Assembly (NCBI GenBank): GCA_018697195.1
Contig: CM031879.1
Span: 47,797,440-47,861,439 of the forward strand
Source: Certhia americana
Lineage: Eukaryota; Chordata; Aves; Passeriformes; Certhiidae
Direction: 5' to 3'
Length of the DNA stretch: 64,000 bases
Notes under the pieces: generated by a model
Told to the model about the DNA's origin: nothing
Databases searched by the model: none
What the model saw: only the letters and a program-made list of their open reading frames with translations
Program-made: the position numbers and the translations under genes
Part shown: positions 51,324 through 64,000 of the stretch, piece by piece
How the letters are laid out: the number at the start of each line of letters is the position of its first letter
Position numbering within the stretch: the stretch's first letter is position 1

Positions 51324-52189
51324 AGGACAGGTTTTCAGCTTTCTTCCTTCTGTTTTCATTATGTATTCTATGTGGTCTCACACTGATACCTTAATAAAAT
51401 ATTCTTACCTCTCATATAGAAGATTTATCGTTGTTTTTAATTAAGAAATCATCAGCTAGCATTTGACAGGCCATTTTCAGCTTCATTACAAATGTGTTCT
51501 TGATTAAATTTCAGGTATATTCAATATCCTGTAAATCAGAGAAGAGTGCTTTCTCTTTTCTACTATTCTATAGTAAACATGACAGATATGATGTCAATAG
51601 CATGTGCTTAGCATAAAGTACAATAATGGTAATGGGGGGTTGAAAACCATGTAAACCTGCCTCCTCAGAGTGGAACTGATTTCAGTAGCTTCCTCATCTG
51701 CAGAGCCATTAGGAAAGTATTTGTTTGGCCCATCTAGAAAATTTCTTCTTATACAGAAAGCAAAAAAAAGAAGGTTGGAAGACCCTAGTCTGTGGTCTTC
51801 TCAGGAATGGCCTTCAGAGTTGGGGAGATGAAGGAAGACAGAAAAAAGCTAGAAATCAAAGCTGAGCAGAGGATCTCAGTGCTGCATGCTGTGTGATGGA
51901 GGTGTCAGTGCAGAAGAAAAATAGATCAAAAAGGGCTGTGTGGGGAGGGTGGTGGTGGTATGTGTGTATTAGAGAGAAAATGTGAGAGAAAAGGTGAGAC
52001 AAAGGGAGTATGTAAGAAGGGAAGAAGTAAGAAGCACTCAGAGTTTTGCATGTCAAGAAATGTGAAATTATGTCTGTAAAAGTTAAAAAGGATAATTAAA
52101 ATCTGATGGTGGGCAGGATAAAACTCATTAATGGACCTCACAGGACCTGCCTAAAAGCCCTGCCAGATATGGCTTAAAACCAACCACAC

Positions 52190-52271
52190 TAACAAAACAA
52201 CCAAACCAAACAAAACAAAAAAACAAAAAACAAAAAAACAGAAAAACATAAAAAACAAAACCCCCCAAAAA
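52190..52271 (+). repeat. CAAA/CAAAAAA low-complexity repeat
   Basis: About 80 bp made almost only of A with regularly spaced C (CCAAA, CAAAA, CAAAAAA units), ending in C6A6. A degenerate A-rich microsatellite. Confidence 0.85.
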
Positions 52272-53993
52272 ACTCCAGCAAGAATACATTCTTCTCTTTT
52301 GGACATCTTTCTTCTCTCCACTAAACTGGCTCTACCTCAATAGTCTGACCTTGCCTAAAATGTCTATGGCTGGTTACTTCCCACAGAACATTTCCATTCT
52401 GACAATCTCCTCTTTCTCCTTTCTTGATAAACCAAGTTTAAGGAAGTTGAAATATGCCCTGCACTCTGATTGTCGCTAGAAAGAAACTAATTTCTGCGAC
52501 TTCTGTCACACCATTATGTCTGGTGATGTCTGGGAAAGCACCTAAAAGCCAAGAACAAGTACCAAGTGTGCAGGTGACAGGAACTGTCATAGACATCTAT
52601 TCTTCACTCTGTATTTTTATCTATTTTAGATCTTACAGAACAATTTGAGATACCTTGGAAACCATCTGGTGTTCTGTGTAATGATTCTCCTAGTCTGGTC
52701 TGGAGTGACTTCTGAAATATTAATGGTACTACTTAACTGCATTCAGGTGATGCTTCAGTATGTTTACCACCTCCAGGCCTCCTTCTCCACCACTTTTGCA
52801 GAGCCTAGTACAATTTCTAAGTGGTGAATATTTTAAGTAAGGTTGAACCACCCTGGAATTGGTGTTAGTTTTGCTGATGCCTGACAAAAAGGAGCGTACA
52901 AGCTGAAAAATACAAAATTGATTTCACATTTGTTTGCAGCAGCACAACATAAAATTGCACTGGATTGGAAACAAAAGGAAGTTCTATGTCTAGAAGAAAA
53001 AGGCTGAAAGGATGTTTGGAAGTGATGATAATGGAAAAGTTAACTGATGTCAGAAGTGATTACACAGGAGGCTTCTACACACTATGGCTGCCTCTCTACA
53101 ACTATATTCAGCAAAGTTCAGCAATATCCTTTGCCTGATGCCCCCAGCTGCCACTGCATTCTTTCACACTTTTGCAAATGCTGGTTAATATAACATTTTC
53201 CTGCTCTGCTGCTTAAAGGACACATATCAAAAAGACAGCTTAATTTCTAAGGGGCTCTGATGTGTAATATGGAAATAGTGCCACATGGTAAGCTCACTAA
53301 TAATACTATGTCCTGTACATTTTGTTTGAACATGCTTTAATCTGACAGTTTTTATTTCTGCTCTGTGCTAGAGTTATGTTTTTCCTTTGATCAAAATAAA
53401 AATAATGAGAAATGCAGAGCACAGGCTTGGTAAAAATATTCATTCATATTTTTATTGGGACACATAATCCTAAAATACCTGCTCTTTTCTCTATTGAACC
53501 AAAATCTTAAACCACACTGTAAATAGAGTTAAATTGGTAGGCTTATATTTAATTTTTTCTCACTCCTCCATCTCTTGCCTGCCTGACTCATTACCCTCCT
53601 TTAATTTCCCCAGCAAGATAAAACTGAATACCAGAGATTGGTAAACATCCTACTTTTCAAATGACAAAAACTGAACTGTGCACATGAAAGTCTAATCCAC
53701 AGAGCTGAGCAGAAATTTTGCGATCCAACGTCTTCTCAAAAGAAAATGCAGATTTGAACATCATCTAATGGGACAGACTGAAAGACAGGACAAAAAAGGC
53801 ATTTTCATAAGGTAAAAAATTTCTATTTAAAAATACTTACGCAGTAACATTCCAATACTTCATTTTGAAACAACTTATAACTTGCTTATTATTTGGGTTA
53901 GAAATTTAAGCTGTGATAATGATAAAATAGCTCTAGACCATTTCATTATTGTATTTTAAACATTGATTATAAGCTTGGTATATTATTTTACAG

Positions 53994-54528
53994 TCATAGA
54001 ATCACAGAATGGCTTGAGTTGGAAGGGACCAAGGGATCATCCAGTTCCATCCCTTCTGCCCTGGCAGGGAACCTTCTATTAGACTGGGTTGCTCAAAGCC
54101 CAGTCCAACCTGGCTTCAAACACTTCCAGAGATAGGGCTTCCACAGCCTCTCTGGGCAACCTGTTCAACTGCTTCACTATTCTGACTGGGAATAATTTTT
54201 TTTTTTCCTGAAATCTAATCTAAATTTCTCCTCTTTCAGTTCAAAGCTTTTATCTCTTGTTCTATCTCCTCTCTAGCTCTCCTGCAGGTCCCTTTTAGTT
54301 CCTGACAGCTGTAATAAGGTCTCCCTGTAGCATTCTCTTCTCTAGTCTGAAAAGTCCCAACTGTCTCTGTGTCTTCACAGGAGAGGAGCTCCAGCCTTCT
54401 GCTCAAGTCGGTGGTCTCCTCTGGACTTGCTCCAACAGGTCCACATCTTTCTAGTGCTGGGAACCAGACCTGGATGCAGAGCTCCAGGTGGAGTCTCACA
54501 AGAGCAAAGCAGAGGGGGAGAATGACCT
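53994..54528 (-). mobile_element. 5'-truncated CR1 LINE, antisense, with 3' tail
   Basis: Starts with TCATAGAATCACAGAATGG, the complement of the avian CR1 terminal tail. It then runs through TTGGAAGGGACC, GGTTGCTCAAAGCCCAGTCC, AACCTGGC, TCTCTGGGCAACCTGTTC, GACTTGCTCCAACAGGTCC and CCAGGTGGAGTCTCACAAG to GAGAATGACCT. On the minus strand the 5' part still reads a stretch close to the CR1 reverse transcriptase C-terminus (ALVRLHLELCIQVW), inside the 158-codon open frame at 54236-54712, which then runs on out of the family frame. It contains a T-rich slip near 54,200. Moderately diverged, 5'-truncated and certainly inactive. Confidence 0.93.
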
Positions 54529-54570
54529 GATGCTGAATATTTAGAATTATGTAGAAATATTCAGCATCAG
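54527..54570. repeat. Perfect 16-bp inverted repeat at the CR1 truncation point
   Basis: CTGATGCTGAATATTT (54527-54542) and AAATATTCAGCATCAG (54555-54570) are exact reverse complements separated by 12 bases. The left arm starts where the CR1 match stops. The pairing does not extend further outwards. A perfect 16-bp stem by chance is unlikely at a given position; an inverted duplication made during truncated retrotransposition, or a small hairpin, are the options. Confidence 0.85.
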
Positions 54571-57500
54571 AAATGAAACCTTCCGGTGCCTGACATCTGA
54601 TGATATGATGAAATGCTTTGACTAAACAAAAATAAAAGCTCTGAATTTGTATTATGTAGCACTTCAAATGTCTTTCAGTTTCCTTAATTTTAAGCAAACA
54701 AACAAACATCACAAAAATAATGTGAAATATCTTCTGGCACGTCCAGTTTTATTCTGGGCAAGCATTTTTTATTGGTGAAATTTACCAACAGAGCTTCTTG
54801 AAGCAACAAAATGCATTGGAATTACTGGTGGATTAAACAGGATTTACTTTTCCTTAATTGCACAAATACCATGTGATCTCAATGAAAATTTGAATCCTAA
54901 GACTTCAAACTTCGATGCTCAAAATTATATGAATCGTGTATAGTGGGGTTACTTTACAAAATTTTACTTCTACAAGGAAATTATCAATTTATAGAAATCA
55001 GACAAAATAGCAGGCAGCAGAACCTGGGTGACTGCAACCAGGCCTTTGAGGAGGGGCCACTTGAATCTCAGTCTTTTGTGTTCTTGAATCTCTGGTGTCA
55101 TTTTTGGGGTGCTGTGCAGTCTCTGTAGCAAAGAATATTCATTGCTGCTAACCTGGGCACAGAAGACATGACCTGCAAGAACCAGCTGCTGCACAGCTGG
55201 CCAGACTCCTCCTCCTCCAGCCCTTCCTTCACTTAGGGGGCATTTGGAAGCATTAAGGGTGATACTAAGGATGAAGACAGGGAGAATGCAATTTTTTATA
55301 TGAGGGTGTCCTAAATTAGTATAATTAGATGGAACATAACTAAGCCTGAGGCTGATTTATACTAGTGTGATGCTCATGTGAAATGTGCCCTGGGTCAGGA
55401 TGTGCAAAGACAGCAGTAAGCAGATCCCAAAATGTGAACTCCAGTCTGCAGTACTGTAACAGATAAAACATTGCATTAGGCTCCCACACAGAGCACTCTG
55501 GTTTAGACCAGGTTAAATGAATTGAATTAAACTGAGCTAAACTGCATTCTGAAAATAAATCATGCTTTCACACACTGTAATTTGACTCTTAAAAGATAAA
55601 GAAATTAATCTACATTTTGAGAACATAATGTGGGCTTTGCTGAGCTAATTCTGTGCACAGATTACACTGTATATTTTTACAAACCATTAATGGGAATTCA
55701 GAGCCCTCAGAGCATTCTGCATTGAATCTCCATCTGACATTAGCGCAAGATCTGTCCAACTCTTACAGCAGCAAGGAGGGCCTTGGTCTCAAGGAGACCT
55801 GGAGGGACAGAATCTGAAAGAGTAATATCTTTAACCTTAGGGTACCAGAGATGGATCTAATAGCCCTGGTGTTTGTGCTAGCTTCAGACCTTAAATCATC
55901 CTTTTCAGTTGATATATATATGGCCAGATTCTCTAGTGTCCTCTGGCTGCTTTGAGCAGTTACTGTAAGGCAACAAGCCATAAGCTGAAGTTGCCTCACT
56001 GATTAAACCAAATTTATAGTTGTTTTTCCACTGCAAGAAAGACACATATATCTGAGCCATGATTTACAAAGTCAGACAAGAATATCACAGCATTATCAAC
56101 CCTTAATGATGATGGAAACTGTAAGCTCTCATAAGCATTTTCCTGAGACATATAGAAATAGAAAGGTTCAGGTCCAATGGTTACGCCTCTATGGACTGGG
56201 GATCTTGTAAATATAAAATATTTGTCAAAAGTATGGTTTCTGATACTGCATTTTATCCACCACAACAATTAAAACCTGGAGATGGTGGATGGGGAAAAAA
56301 TATTTTTCTCTTCCTTATCTTCCTGGCATACTCTAAGGAAAGCAGCTCTGCATTTTCAGGACTATCCTACATGTTAAAAAACTTCTAACCAAGACTTTAC
56401 CAAGACATATAAATAACAACTCTCAAAAATATTTCCCCCAAGCAAGTAAATGGATCTTCTCTAAAATATCAGCTACACCTGAGATTGTCCACAGGACCAG
56501 GTTATATGTGCCAATTCCCTTTCTCTCTGATACAGTATGCGCTTATTCTTCTGCTTACATCTCTGTTTGGGAAAAGAGATGTTCCTGATGTTGCTTTAGA
56601 TTCTATTTTAAACTGTAGATGAGGTCATAATGTCAGGCTGTAAGTCTACTAAGATGACATTACTGAATGTTTTTTAGCCAAGCACTTCCATCTCATCAGT
56701 GACAGACCCTCTCTTGCAGAACTGGTGGGCTTTTGCCCACTGTGACATACTTTAAACTCTGGGGGAAATCTGCAGGATAAAAATACAGTTTAGAGACTGG
56801 CATTTTAATTAGCTAACTGAGCCAGACTCTGTTGTGCCTGGCATTTCCTAAGGCTGTCAAAAGGACTGGTTACCACCCTTCTCCCCTTAGCCCTGGAACA
56901 AGGGTTACATCATGCTGTGTTTCACAGCCTCAGGGAGCTTTGGTAGTCGATTGCAAATGAAATAAAAATTCAGCAAGTTAAAAATACCCTGAATACAAGA
57001 TGAAGTTCTGCCATTACACGGCTTCAGAGGTGGCAGAAGACAATGAAAGTTGATCTCTTCTGTGTGACTCTTCTGTGCATAAGGAATCTTTTGTCAGAGA
57101 GAATCATCAGCCCTTGAGATGCTGCAAAGTACAAACTACTTCAGATATGTCCTTTTGGTTAGCATTGCTCACTAAAATCCTGAAAACTCTGTTCGTTCTT
57201 ACATTCCTTGTCCCATTGCATGGCTTAAAGGAAATTCTCCATCCCTTTGATTGCAAGACAACAGAAATGGCCAAGAGGCACAATGGAGTCTCCTGCTCCT
57301 CTGAGCAAAAAATAAATCAATGCATCTGGAGACAACATGCCACAAGTAAGCCTTCTGCTTCATTTGTAAGGTTTGCCTGTGAGTATTAAGATTCTCTCTC
57401 TTATATTTGTATAATGGCTCAATCCTCTTCTTTCTCTGATGCATTTTCAAGAAAGATATTACTGTGTTTAAAAAACAGTATTATAGCTCTTCCTCTCTGA

Positions 57501-60500
57501 AATAAGACATTAGCTTGTGGCACCAACAGGACTTTGTGGGAAGAGGATGGGGGAATAACATAACAGTTAAAACAAGCATCGTAAGATACCTGTACTTGCA
57601 ACTGATGTCTACATTGACTCATCATGAATGAGCTAGAGGATATTTTTTATCTACTTTTTTATTTGCTTTGCTCCACGCCACTGATGAGGCCAGGTCTTGT
57701 TATGAACATGGTGTGTTCACCCACAGGTATTGCTAGTTTCCCCTCACAAAGCAGAGCAGGCTGGCATTCCTAAATGTGTCTTATTGACAGAAAAGGCTCC
57801 CAGGGGATGAGGGCCAATTACCAAACCCATGGTAACATACCCATGGTACCAAAGCCATGCTGGTTCTGGAAAAACAAAGAGAAGAGTCAGAAATTGCATA
57901 TAATGGAGAGAGAAACTAGCAAGCTTTCCCAGCTGAAATGAATTTAATGAATTTTGAATGTTGCAGTGCAAAGGAGAAAGCAGTGTGATATGGTTTGTAT
58001 TTAGAAAGGAGGCTTCACCGATACGTTTAATGTAGCATCCTCTTTTACCACAAAATTATCTGAATGTTCTCTCACATGTGAAAATATTTTTGCCTTCAAA
58101 TTTCCAGCTTTTTGCATCATTGATACTACTTCAAAATACTATTTTTTTTTTTCTCAAGGAGCTCCCAGGTCTCAGAAGATAACAACTCTGGAAAACCAGT
58201 GCAGAATGAGGGTTGAGGGACTGTGAGAACTGCTCAGGAATTAATCTTAGTCATGAAAACATATGGATGTGAGGTAGGGTAGATGTTATTTTGCCAGTGG
58301 CTGGAGAACACAAACACAAAACAACAGTCCAGCTTGTCAGAATTACCACGCATGAATATCCATGAGTGGATAGTCATTATAAAACATTGCTATGTTTAGG
58401 GATGACAGTCCCAGTAGGAAGACTTCAGAAAATACTGTGTTTTGAAACAATGCTGATGGAATTTGCTATTCTGTAGCCCGCTTCTCTATCAAGCATAACT
58501 AGCAGATATTTTGAAGGGTCCTATGGACATAAGAGATAAAGGTGCAAACTCGTGTGTGGTGCTCTGGAAATTCACAGTTACTCAGAATGCACTTTGACTT
58601 TCATAGGAGCATGAATGCAGACATCAACCTGCTCACAAGAACAATTTCAAGTGGCACTGATGGCAAATATTCTAAATTCTGTGGTTCTACCTAAATGGGT
58701 CAGTTTAGAGGAGAGTTAATTTTTTAAGTGTGAGAAGTGTTCCCGTAGCTCTTTCCTGAGTGAACATTAATATTTTCCATTTTATATTATTTTTTATTTG
58801 GTATTTTAGTGTCTTATTACAAAAGTCAGGACTAGAGTGGTTTAATTTTCACTGGTTCTTGACAGTCTGTAAAGTAAAAACAGTACTTTTGTTTTGCATG
58901 AAATTTCGAAGGTCACAGTATTCAGGTTCAGCTATGGGTATTGTAAAATCGGTCTTTCCTAGGTTTGGTGGCAACAGAATTCTGTGACTTGGAAAAAGTA
59001 TTCAGTGCACAAGAAACATTGCTAGTGAAGAGTCCAACAGGGTCTGCAGGAATAAGAACACAGCTTTGAGTGATGGCTACATATGTCCTTGTGGCCACTT
59101 CTGTTATTCCAGTACAGCTCTCAAACAAAGTGCAAAAAGCTTCAGGATTCAGAACCCCTTCTGCTTAAGTATTAGTAGATAAATTTGTATAGTAAGGCTG
59201 GGACCCCTGTGTGATGTCAGACTACAAACATAGATTTACCTGTTGGCCCCATTCGAGGAAGGTTTAATGGTGCTGGGTAGAGAGCTGGGTGCTGGGATGA
59301 TCTCAGGACAAGATGTTTCCCCAGCAGTTCACTGTGTCTGCTGGAAACAGAAGCGTGTTGAGGGTTTCACAGTCTGCATGCAGCTTGGTCCAGTCATTTT
59401 GCAGCAGGAGAAGCCCCTTGCTTGGAAGACAAAGATAGAAAGTGAAGGACAAGCAATGGCACGACATGTCTGGCAAAAGCAACTCTTTTATCTTTGCAGG
59501 AAGAGCCCAGGGAGAGGTGAAGAGAGCAAGACAAATCTGATGAGCAGAGGAACTGTGAGAGCAGGCAAGGAGAATGAGAGATAGCACACAGACAGTTTGA
59601 GAAGGAGACAAGGTGCAGATAAGGAGCTGTATCTATCTAATAGATATTCTTCCCTTAATTCTAATGGAAATTCTGTCTCCCAGAGCCTGTCAGTGGAAAC
59701 CTAATCCACCTTTAAGGGATACACAGCATTGCTCAAAGCAGAATGCAGATGATGACAAGGTCATTTTCATCTCATCTGCTCTAATTCACAGCCCAGCACC
59801 TTCCTTCCCCCCTTACTTCCCCTTCCTCGCACAAGCCAAGAAAGGAGAGGAGAAGCTGAATGACAAGTAGCATTTCTACAACACCCAGCATAATTCAGGG
59901 ATGGCTCTTCTGCTGCTGAGGAGAATTTAACTTTACTTTTCTGAAGAGTAGCTACTCTGTTGTTTGGGGCTCTACAGGTGACCAAGGAGTTGCGCTGAAC
60001 AAATAGTTGCGGGAAATGCAAAGTTTAAGGAGCTGGCACAAGCCATCTTCTCCCATCTTCTGAATAGAAAACAGAGGATATATTACAACGTGGTCTCAAT
60101 CCAGGGCTAACCTACAGATGACCTTCTGAAGTACTTTCAAGCTCCATAACACTGTGATCTCCTTAGCTATATGAGATAGATAAATAGACGTATGCACATA
60201 TGCATGTGGACACATACATACTTGAAGTTCTTTGGCTAGAAAAATAGACCACATATATGAAGACCAAGCACATGAACAAACAATTTCTCTGTACCTTGAC
60301 TTTCTTGCCCCAGATCAAATCCGAGAAAACAGTGGTCACAATTCCCAGCATAACTGATCAACTCACAGAATCACGAAGAAATGTCTGTCTTCATTTATTT
60401 CATCAGTTTTTTTGAATTTAAGTATTTCCCAGATTTGTTGCAAGTCTGTTTCTTCTCATCTTCTTCCACAGGGCTACAGTCTTTAAAAAAAATGTGACCA

Positions 60501-60702
60501 GGTGCTCAGCTGTGCAGCTAAAATAGGCACCTCTACAGGAACGAGATACTTACTTGTGAAGAAAAGGGTGTTTAAGCTCCATCACATGCTCATGAGAAGC
60601 AGGTAGATTCACCTCCAGTTGCATCCAAGGTGCAAACACAGTGGCTTATCTTTTCAAGGGGCTTGAGGCTGACACTAGCTGTTGTGACACATATCCCAGA
60701 TG
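54571..60702. other. Unique non-coding sequence
   Basis: No gene or transposon recognised. The longest frames are 113 codons (59243-59584, plus) and 104 codons (57075-57389, plus), neither with a known domain. A T11 run lies at 58142-58152 and a degenerate GATA/CATA stretch near 60,174-60,220. Confidence 0.55.
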
Positions 60703-60716
60703 TCTACCATAGCAAC
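60703..60716 (+). promoter_or_regulatory. RFX X-box-like motif (candidate)
   Basis: TCTACCATAGCAAC agrees with the X-box palindrome GTTRCCATRGYAAC at 12 of 14 positions, with a perfect right half. RFX proteins bind such sites in ciliary and immune genes. A 12/14 match is expected roughly once or twice in a window this size by my rough estimate, so it is weak alone. Confidence 0.22.
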
Positions 60717-63700
60717 ATGCAAACTTTCCTGGAAGTGGTTTATGGTCTATTCCAGGAGAACTTGCTTTTTTCTCTCGCTGTCAGAAAAGAAAGTGATTTC
60801 AGCCTGCCACTCCCATCACTGAAGTTCTCACTACATAGGTTTCACTTCTTTCCTTTCTACCTGAGTGACAACACTCAGATTTGTCAGATGAATGGTTCTT
60901 GATTATTTTGTGGAACATTTCTGCAGCAGGATGAAAAGTCTGCCACTGATAAAGACCAGCATTTCCAAAGCAGGAAAAGCATCCTAATCTTGAATAGCTG
61001 TGACAACAAGTAAGGCTCTGCTATTTCCTTTTAGATATATTAATATCTATTAGATAATTCATATCTAAATTGTTGCACTTGTTCTTTCCTTAGCTTTACT
61101 GTAAGTACACTTGCATGGATCTTTATATCTTGCTAATTCTGACCTTTCTGTGCTGAATTATCTTCTTGTTTTGGCTTTGTACCTGCCTTCTCACTATGAT
61201 AGCTGAGCTGGAGGATGATCCTGGTTACCCTCACTAGACTTGCTCTGCTTGCTTTGCTTCACTACTGGGGGACCATGATCTTGCTGTGAGGCCACTGTCC
61301 CTTCTGCCCTGTTCCCACCATCCCTGGCTCCCCTTCTCTTCAAGAGTAGCCTGCTCATGCTGAACATGGATTCAACTCAAAGTGCAGAGATGGCCTTATG
61401 ACAAAGACTGACAAATACTCAGAATCTGTGTGGTCAGAATGAAGCATGTTTGGTCAAGCAGCTTGCAGTCAACAAGACACCGCACTGTAGCTCTGCAGCA
61501 ACATAGTCCTGCTGCACCCTCACAGGGGTTTGGACTATCAGATATTGCACTCTCTCTCCCCCTGAAAATCTATGAATACCTTATTTGTCTGGTGCATGCC
61601 TACAACCATTTTTTAGTCACATTTGGCCATAGATCATTAATGCACAACCTGATTACATCAGCTGCTTCCCTTTGCTAATGACCTCCAGGATCAAGCTCAG
61701 CTTGACAGATGCAGAAGTACTAACCACAGTGATGAAAGAGCATTTGGTCCTGCCAATCTGAGTGTGGGGGAGAAGGAGAGGATGTTACATAATTTTTTTT
61801 TATATTATTAATAAGAAGTCACAGATCTGTAACCATTATGTTAATGGACAGATCCATCCGTTTTGTTGGAGAATCTGCTATTTAAAGAGTTCTTGCCAAC
61901 ACTTCAGGGAAGTGAGGTGGGAATGCTTCATAGTTTTCTCAGTAATGCTCTAATACCAACCTCAATGTGAGTGCAGGGAAGCATCAACCCCATAGTGTAG
62001 TCTGAAAAAATTGATGTACCCACTAAAGCATTACAGCCCAAGAATTGTGTGACTAATATGAGTTTGACAAGGACACAGGTGTGCCTACATTTTTGAATAA
62101 TCTAGTCTAAGTACTAAGTAAATAAATGCTAAGTAAGTAGCTGGAAAATCCCTATAAATTTACAGGCCTCTAGGAGATGATCTTACTTCTCTGAGTGCTG
62201 TCCATGTTAAGACTGGGTTGTTTTTATGGCTCCATTTTATCTAGAGACACCCCATGGGTGGCATTTAGGGTTAATGGTGGGCTACTTCCAGGCATCCTCA
62301 AGATGCCCTGTTTTATGACCCTTTAGTGGCATGCCATGGCTGAGTGAAGAGACCAAGGGTGTTCCTGAGGGTAGCTGTGCCACATCTGCCCTCATTGCTA
62401 AACAGCTGCAACTGCAGCTGCCTGGGAGGCCTGCAGGTGTCAAGGGGAACACTGAAAACTGCTGAAGCAGGGACTGAAGGGCTGGTAGAAGTCCTGGCTT
62501 ACCTCAGTCAAAGCCCTACTGGCTTATTGAAAAGAAGCAGAATAGAAATAATAAAAACCTATCCTTTGCAATTTGATAATCACAGAATGCTCCAGCTGGG
62601 TTTTTGTAGGGACTCTGGATCTCTCTGATAGGCATGCAGAGAGCTGATAGCCTGTGGTGCCTTATAATCTCTGGTATCCAGAGTAGAGCTCTCTCTAAAG
62701 AAGTATGTGTGAATACTGTGGCATCAACCTGACCTAGTCACTCAGAACAGTGATTGCAGTAATTTGCACTTATGACTCTGTGTCAATGTTAAAAGACTAA
62801 AATTGAAAGTATCAGTACTTCTATCTTTTATTATTCCTCTCCTCAATGATTATTTTCATGCTCAAACGAGCAGTTAGCATGGAGGTCAGAGAGATCATTT
62901 CCATAACTCATTTTTCATACCGCTTTTACCCTATATCTTAACTAAAGGCCCTTCAGATCACACAATATTCTTCATGAAAAGGTATTGATATTGGCCATAA
63001 ACCAGAAATCTCCACTTTCCTTTTATAGTAACTGTCCACATAGTCATACTGAAAGAAAAAGTTATCACAGTGTGTTCCTTGCTTCCTCCCGTCCTATCCC
63101 TCTCTGAGTCCTCTTCTAGGTGAGCGTGCCCTGTAATGTGTCCTTGGGGAATTCACAAGCTCAAAAGGAACAGACTGGATATGGGCAGTGTCCCCATGGA
63201 GGGTGGTGCTCACCCCACTGACAAATACAGTTCTAAATGAAATGACTTGGAGCTGCTCTCACTCACAGCACTTTGCAGCCAGCCCAACAGCATGTGGGAG
63301 TTTGGTGCTCTGTTCCAGCTCATCATGACCTCTTCCTCTGAATATTCCTGTGTAGAAGGAAGATTCAGGGACATAGCTCCATCTGCGTGAGGAAATATCA
63401 TTCTCTTTCCAAGGTGATTTTGGGTCATACCACTCTAGTGGTGAAAAAAGCTGGATTCAGAGCCAAGAACTTGCCTGTCAGTCTCCTTTGGAAAGTGAGA
63501 TAGCGGCTGGTTGTTTCAGCTCTCTGCTTCACTCAGAAAAGTCTCATATTCCTCTGAGAGTGATTAGCTTAGCTAATAAGAACAGAAACACGACTGCAAT
63601 TAATAGAAATCACTGTTTAGAAAAAGACCCAAAGAGCGAGCCATGCCAACAGCTTGTAACTTAGAAGACTCATCAGCACTTAATTACAATGGACGTATTG

Positions 63701-63904
63701 CAAAATTTAGTGCATTTACAGCTGCAAGAGGCAGCATCAATGCAAAGCTAGACCTATCTTGAATTCACTTTTACTTCTGTTGGGAGTGTTGGAATGTTTT
63801 GTGGAAGAGATTTGAATTAAACCAACACAAAGCTTGACCCAATCCCATACCTTTAATTATACTGTATAATATACATGAAAGGTGCACTTAAGATACTGTG
63901 TTCT
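60717..63904. other. Unique non-coding sequence
   Basis: No gene recognised; frames stay below 100 codons. From about 63.54 kb on, the sequence becomes rich in AATTAAT/TTAATTA-type motifs and resembles conserved non-coding DNA in texture, though this cannot be shown without alignment. Confidence 0.5.
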
Positions 63905-63918
63905 GTTGTTATGGCAAC
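63905..63918 (+). promoter_or_regulatory. RFX X-box-like motif 1 of pair (candidate)
   Basis: GTTGTTATGGCAAC matches the X-box consensus GTTRCCATRGYAAC at 12 of 14 positions, with both outer half-sites GTTG and CAAC intact. A near-identical site lies 79 bp to the right. Confidence 0.3.
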
Positions 63919-63983
63919 TGATATTTTAGAAAGGGATGATGAGAAATAAGCAAAGGAAAGCTATACGGAAACAAATGCATCAT

Positions 63984-63997
63984 GTTGTTATAGCAAC
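63984..63997 (+). promoter_or_regulatory. RFX X-box-like motif 2 of pair (candidate)
   Basis: GTTGTTATAGCAAC differs from the first site of the pair at one base and also fits the consensus at 12 of 14 positions. It lies three bases from the window edge, so any promoter or exon it serves would be outside the window. Confidence 0.3.
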
Positions 63998-64000
63998 CTT

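Larger units (their letters stand above)
50932..53993. other. Unique non-coding sequence
   Basis: No gene recognised. It holds a G11 run at 51313-51323 and a CAAAA-type low-complexity stretch at 52190-52271. All open frames are below 80 codons. Confidence 0.55.

Noticed and set aside
54236..54712. Longest open frame in the window (158 codons, minus)
   Set aside because: Most of it lies in the antisense CR1 copy; the part reading like the reverse transcriptase C-terminus is short and the frame leaves the family sequence on both sides. It is a LINE remnant, not a gene.
62579..62620. AATCACAGAATGCTCCAGCTGGG, considered as a CR1 tail
   Set aside because: Only the first dozen bases fit; the rest does not follow the CR1 3' UTR.

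Overview
The window looks like non-coding nuclear DNA from a bird. It is AT-rich, has few CpGs, and contains CR1 LINE fragments, including one with the avian CR1 3' tail. It also contains a long terminal repeat (LTR) of an ERVL-type family that I recall as widespread in birds. I found no protein-coding gene I can name, no rRNA or tRNA gene, no CpG island, no CRISPR array and nothing of bacterial or organellar type. The open frames are short, mostly begin at arbitrary ATGs, and resemble what AT-rich intergenic or intronic DNA gives by chance. The window could lie between genes or inside a very large intron.

Layout. Positions 1-19,100 are unique sequence with homopolymer runs, purine or pyrimidine tracts and two G-quadruplex-type runs (near 7.6 kb on + and 14.9 kb on -). 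An ancient CR1-like scrap lies at 19.1 kb. From 19.2 to 46.9 kb the sequence is again mostly unique. It holds several A/T runs, a weak second CR1-like scrap at 39.3 kb, small inverted repeats at 37.2 and 39.6 kb, a processed-transcript-like signature at 42.1 kb, and a cluster of coding-like minus-strand frames with plausible splice sites at 34.1-34.6 kb.

The only dense accessory region is 46.9-50.9 kb. Two antisense CR1 fragments lie end to end. They are followed by an ERVL-type LTR that carries a tiny CR1 3' tail and is split by about 1.8 kb of other sequence. The right part of that insert is itself an LTR-like unit with CCAAT, TATA and poly(A) signals. A clear antisense 5'-truncated CR1 lies at 54.0-54.5 kb and ends at a perfect 16-bp inverted repeat. 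The last 3.3 kb carry three RFX X-box-like palindromes, two of them 79 bp apart at the right edge.

I did not find a novel multi-gene system. The items most worth checking are the nested LTR structure, the inverted repeat at the CR1 truncation point, the exon-like frames near 34 kb and the X-box pair. All family names come from recognising sequence by eye; no database search was run.
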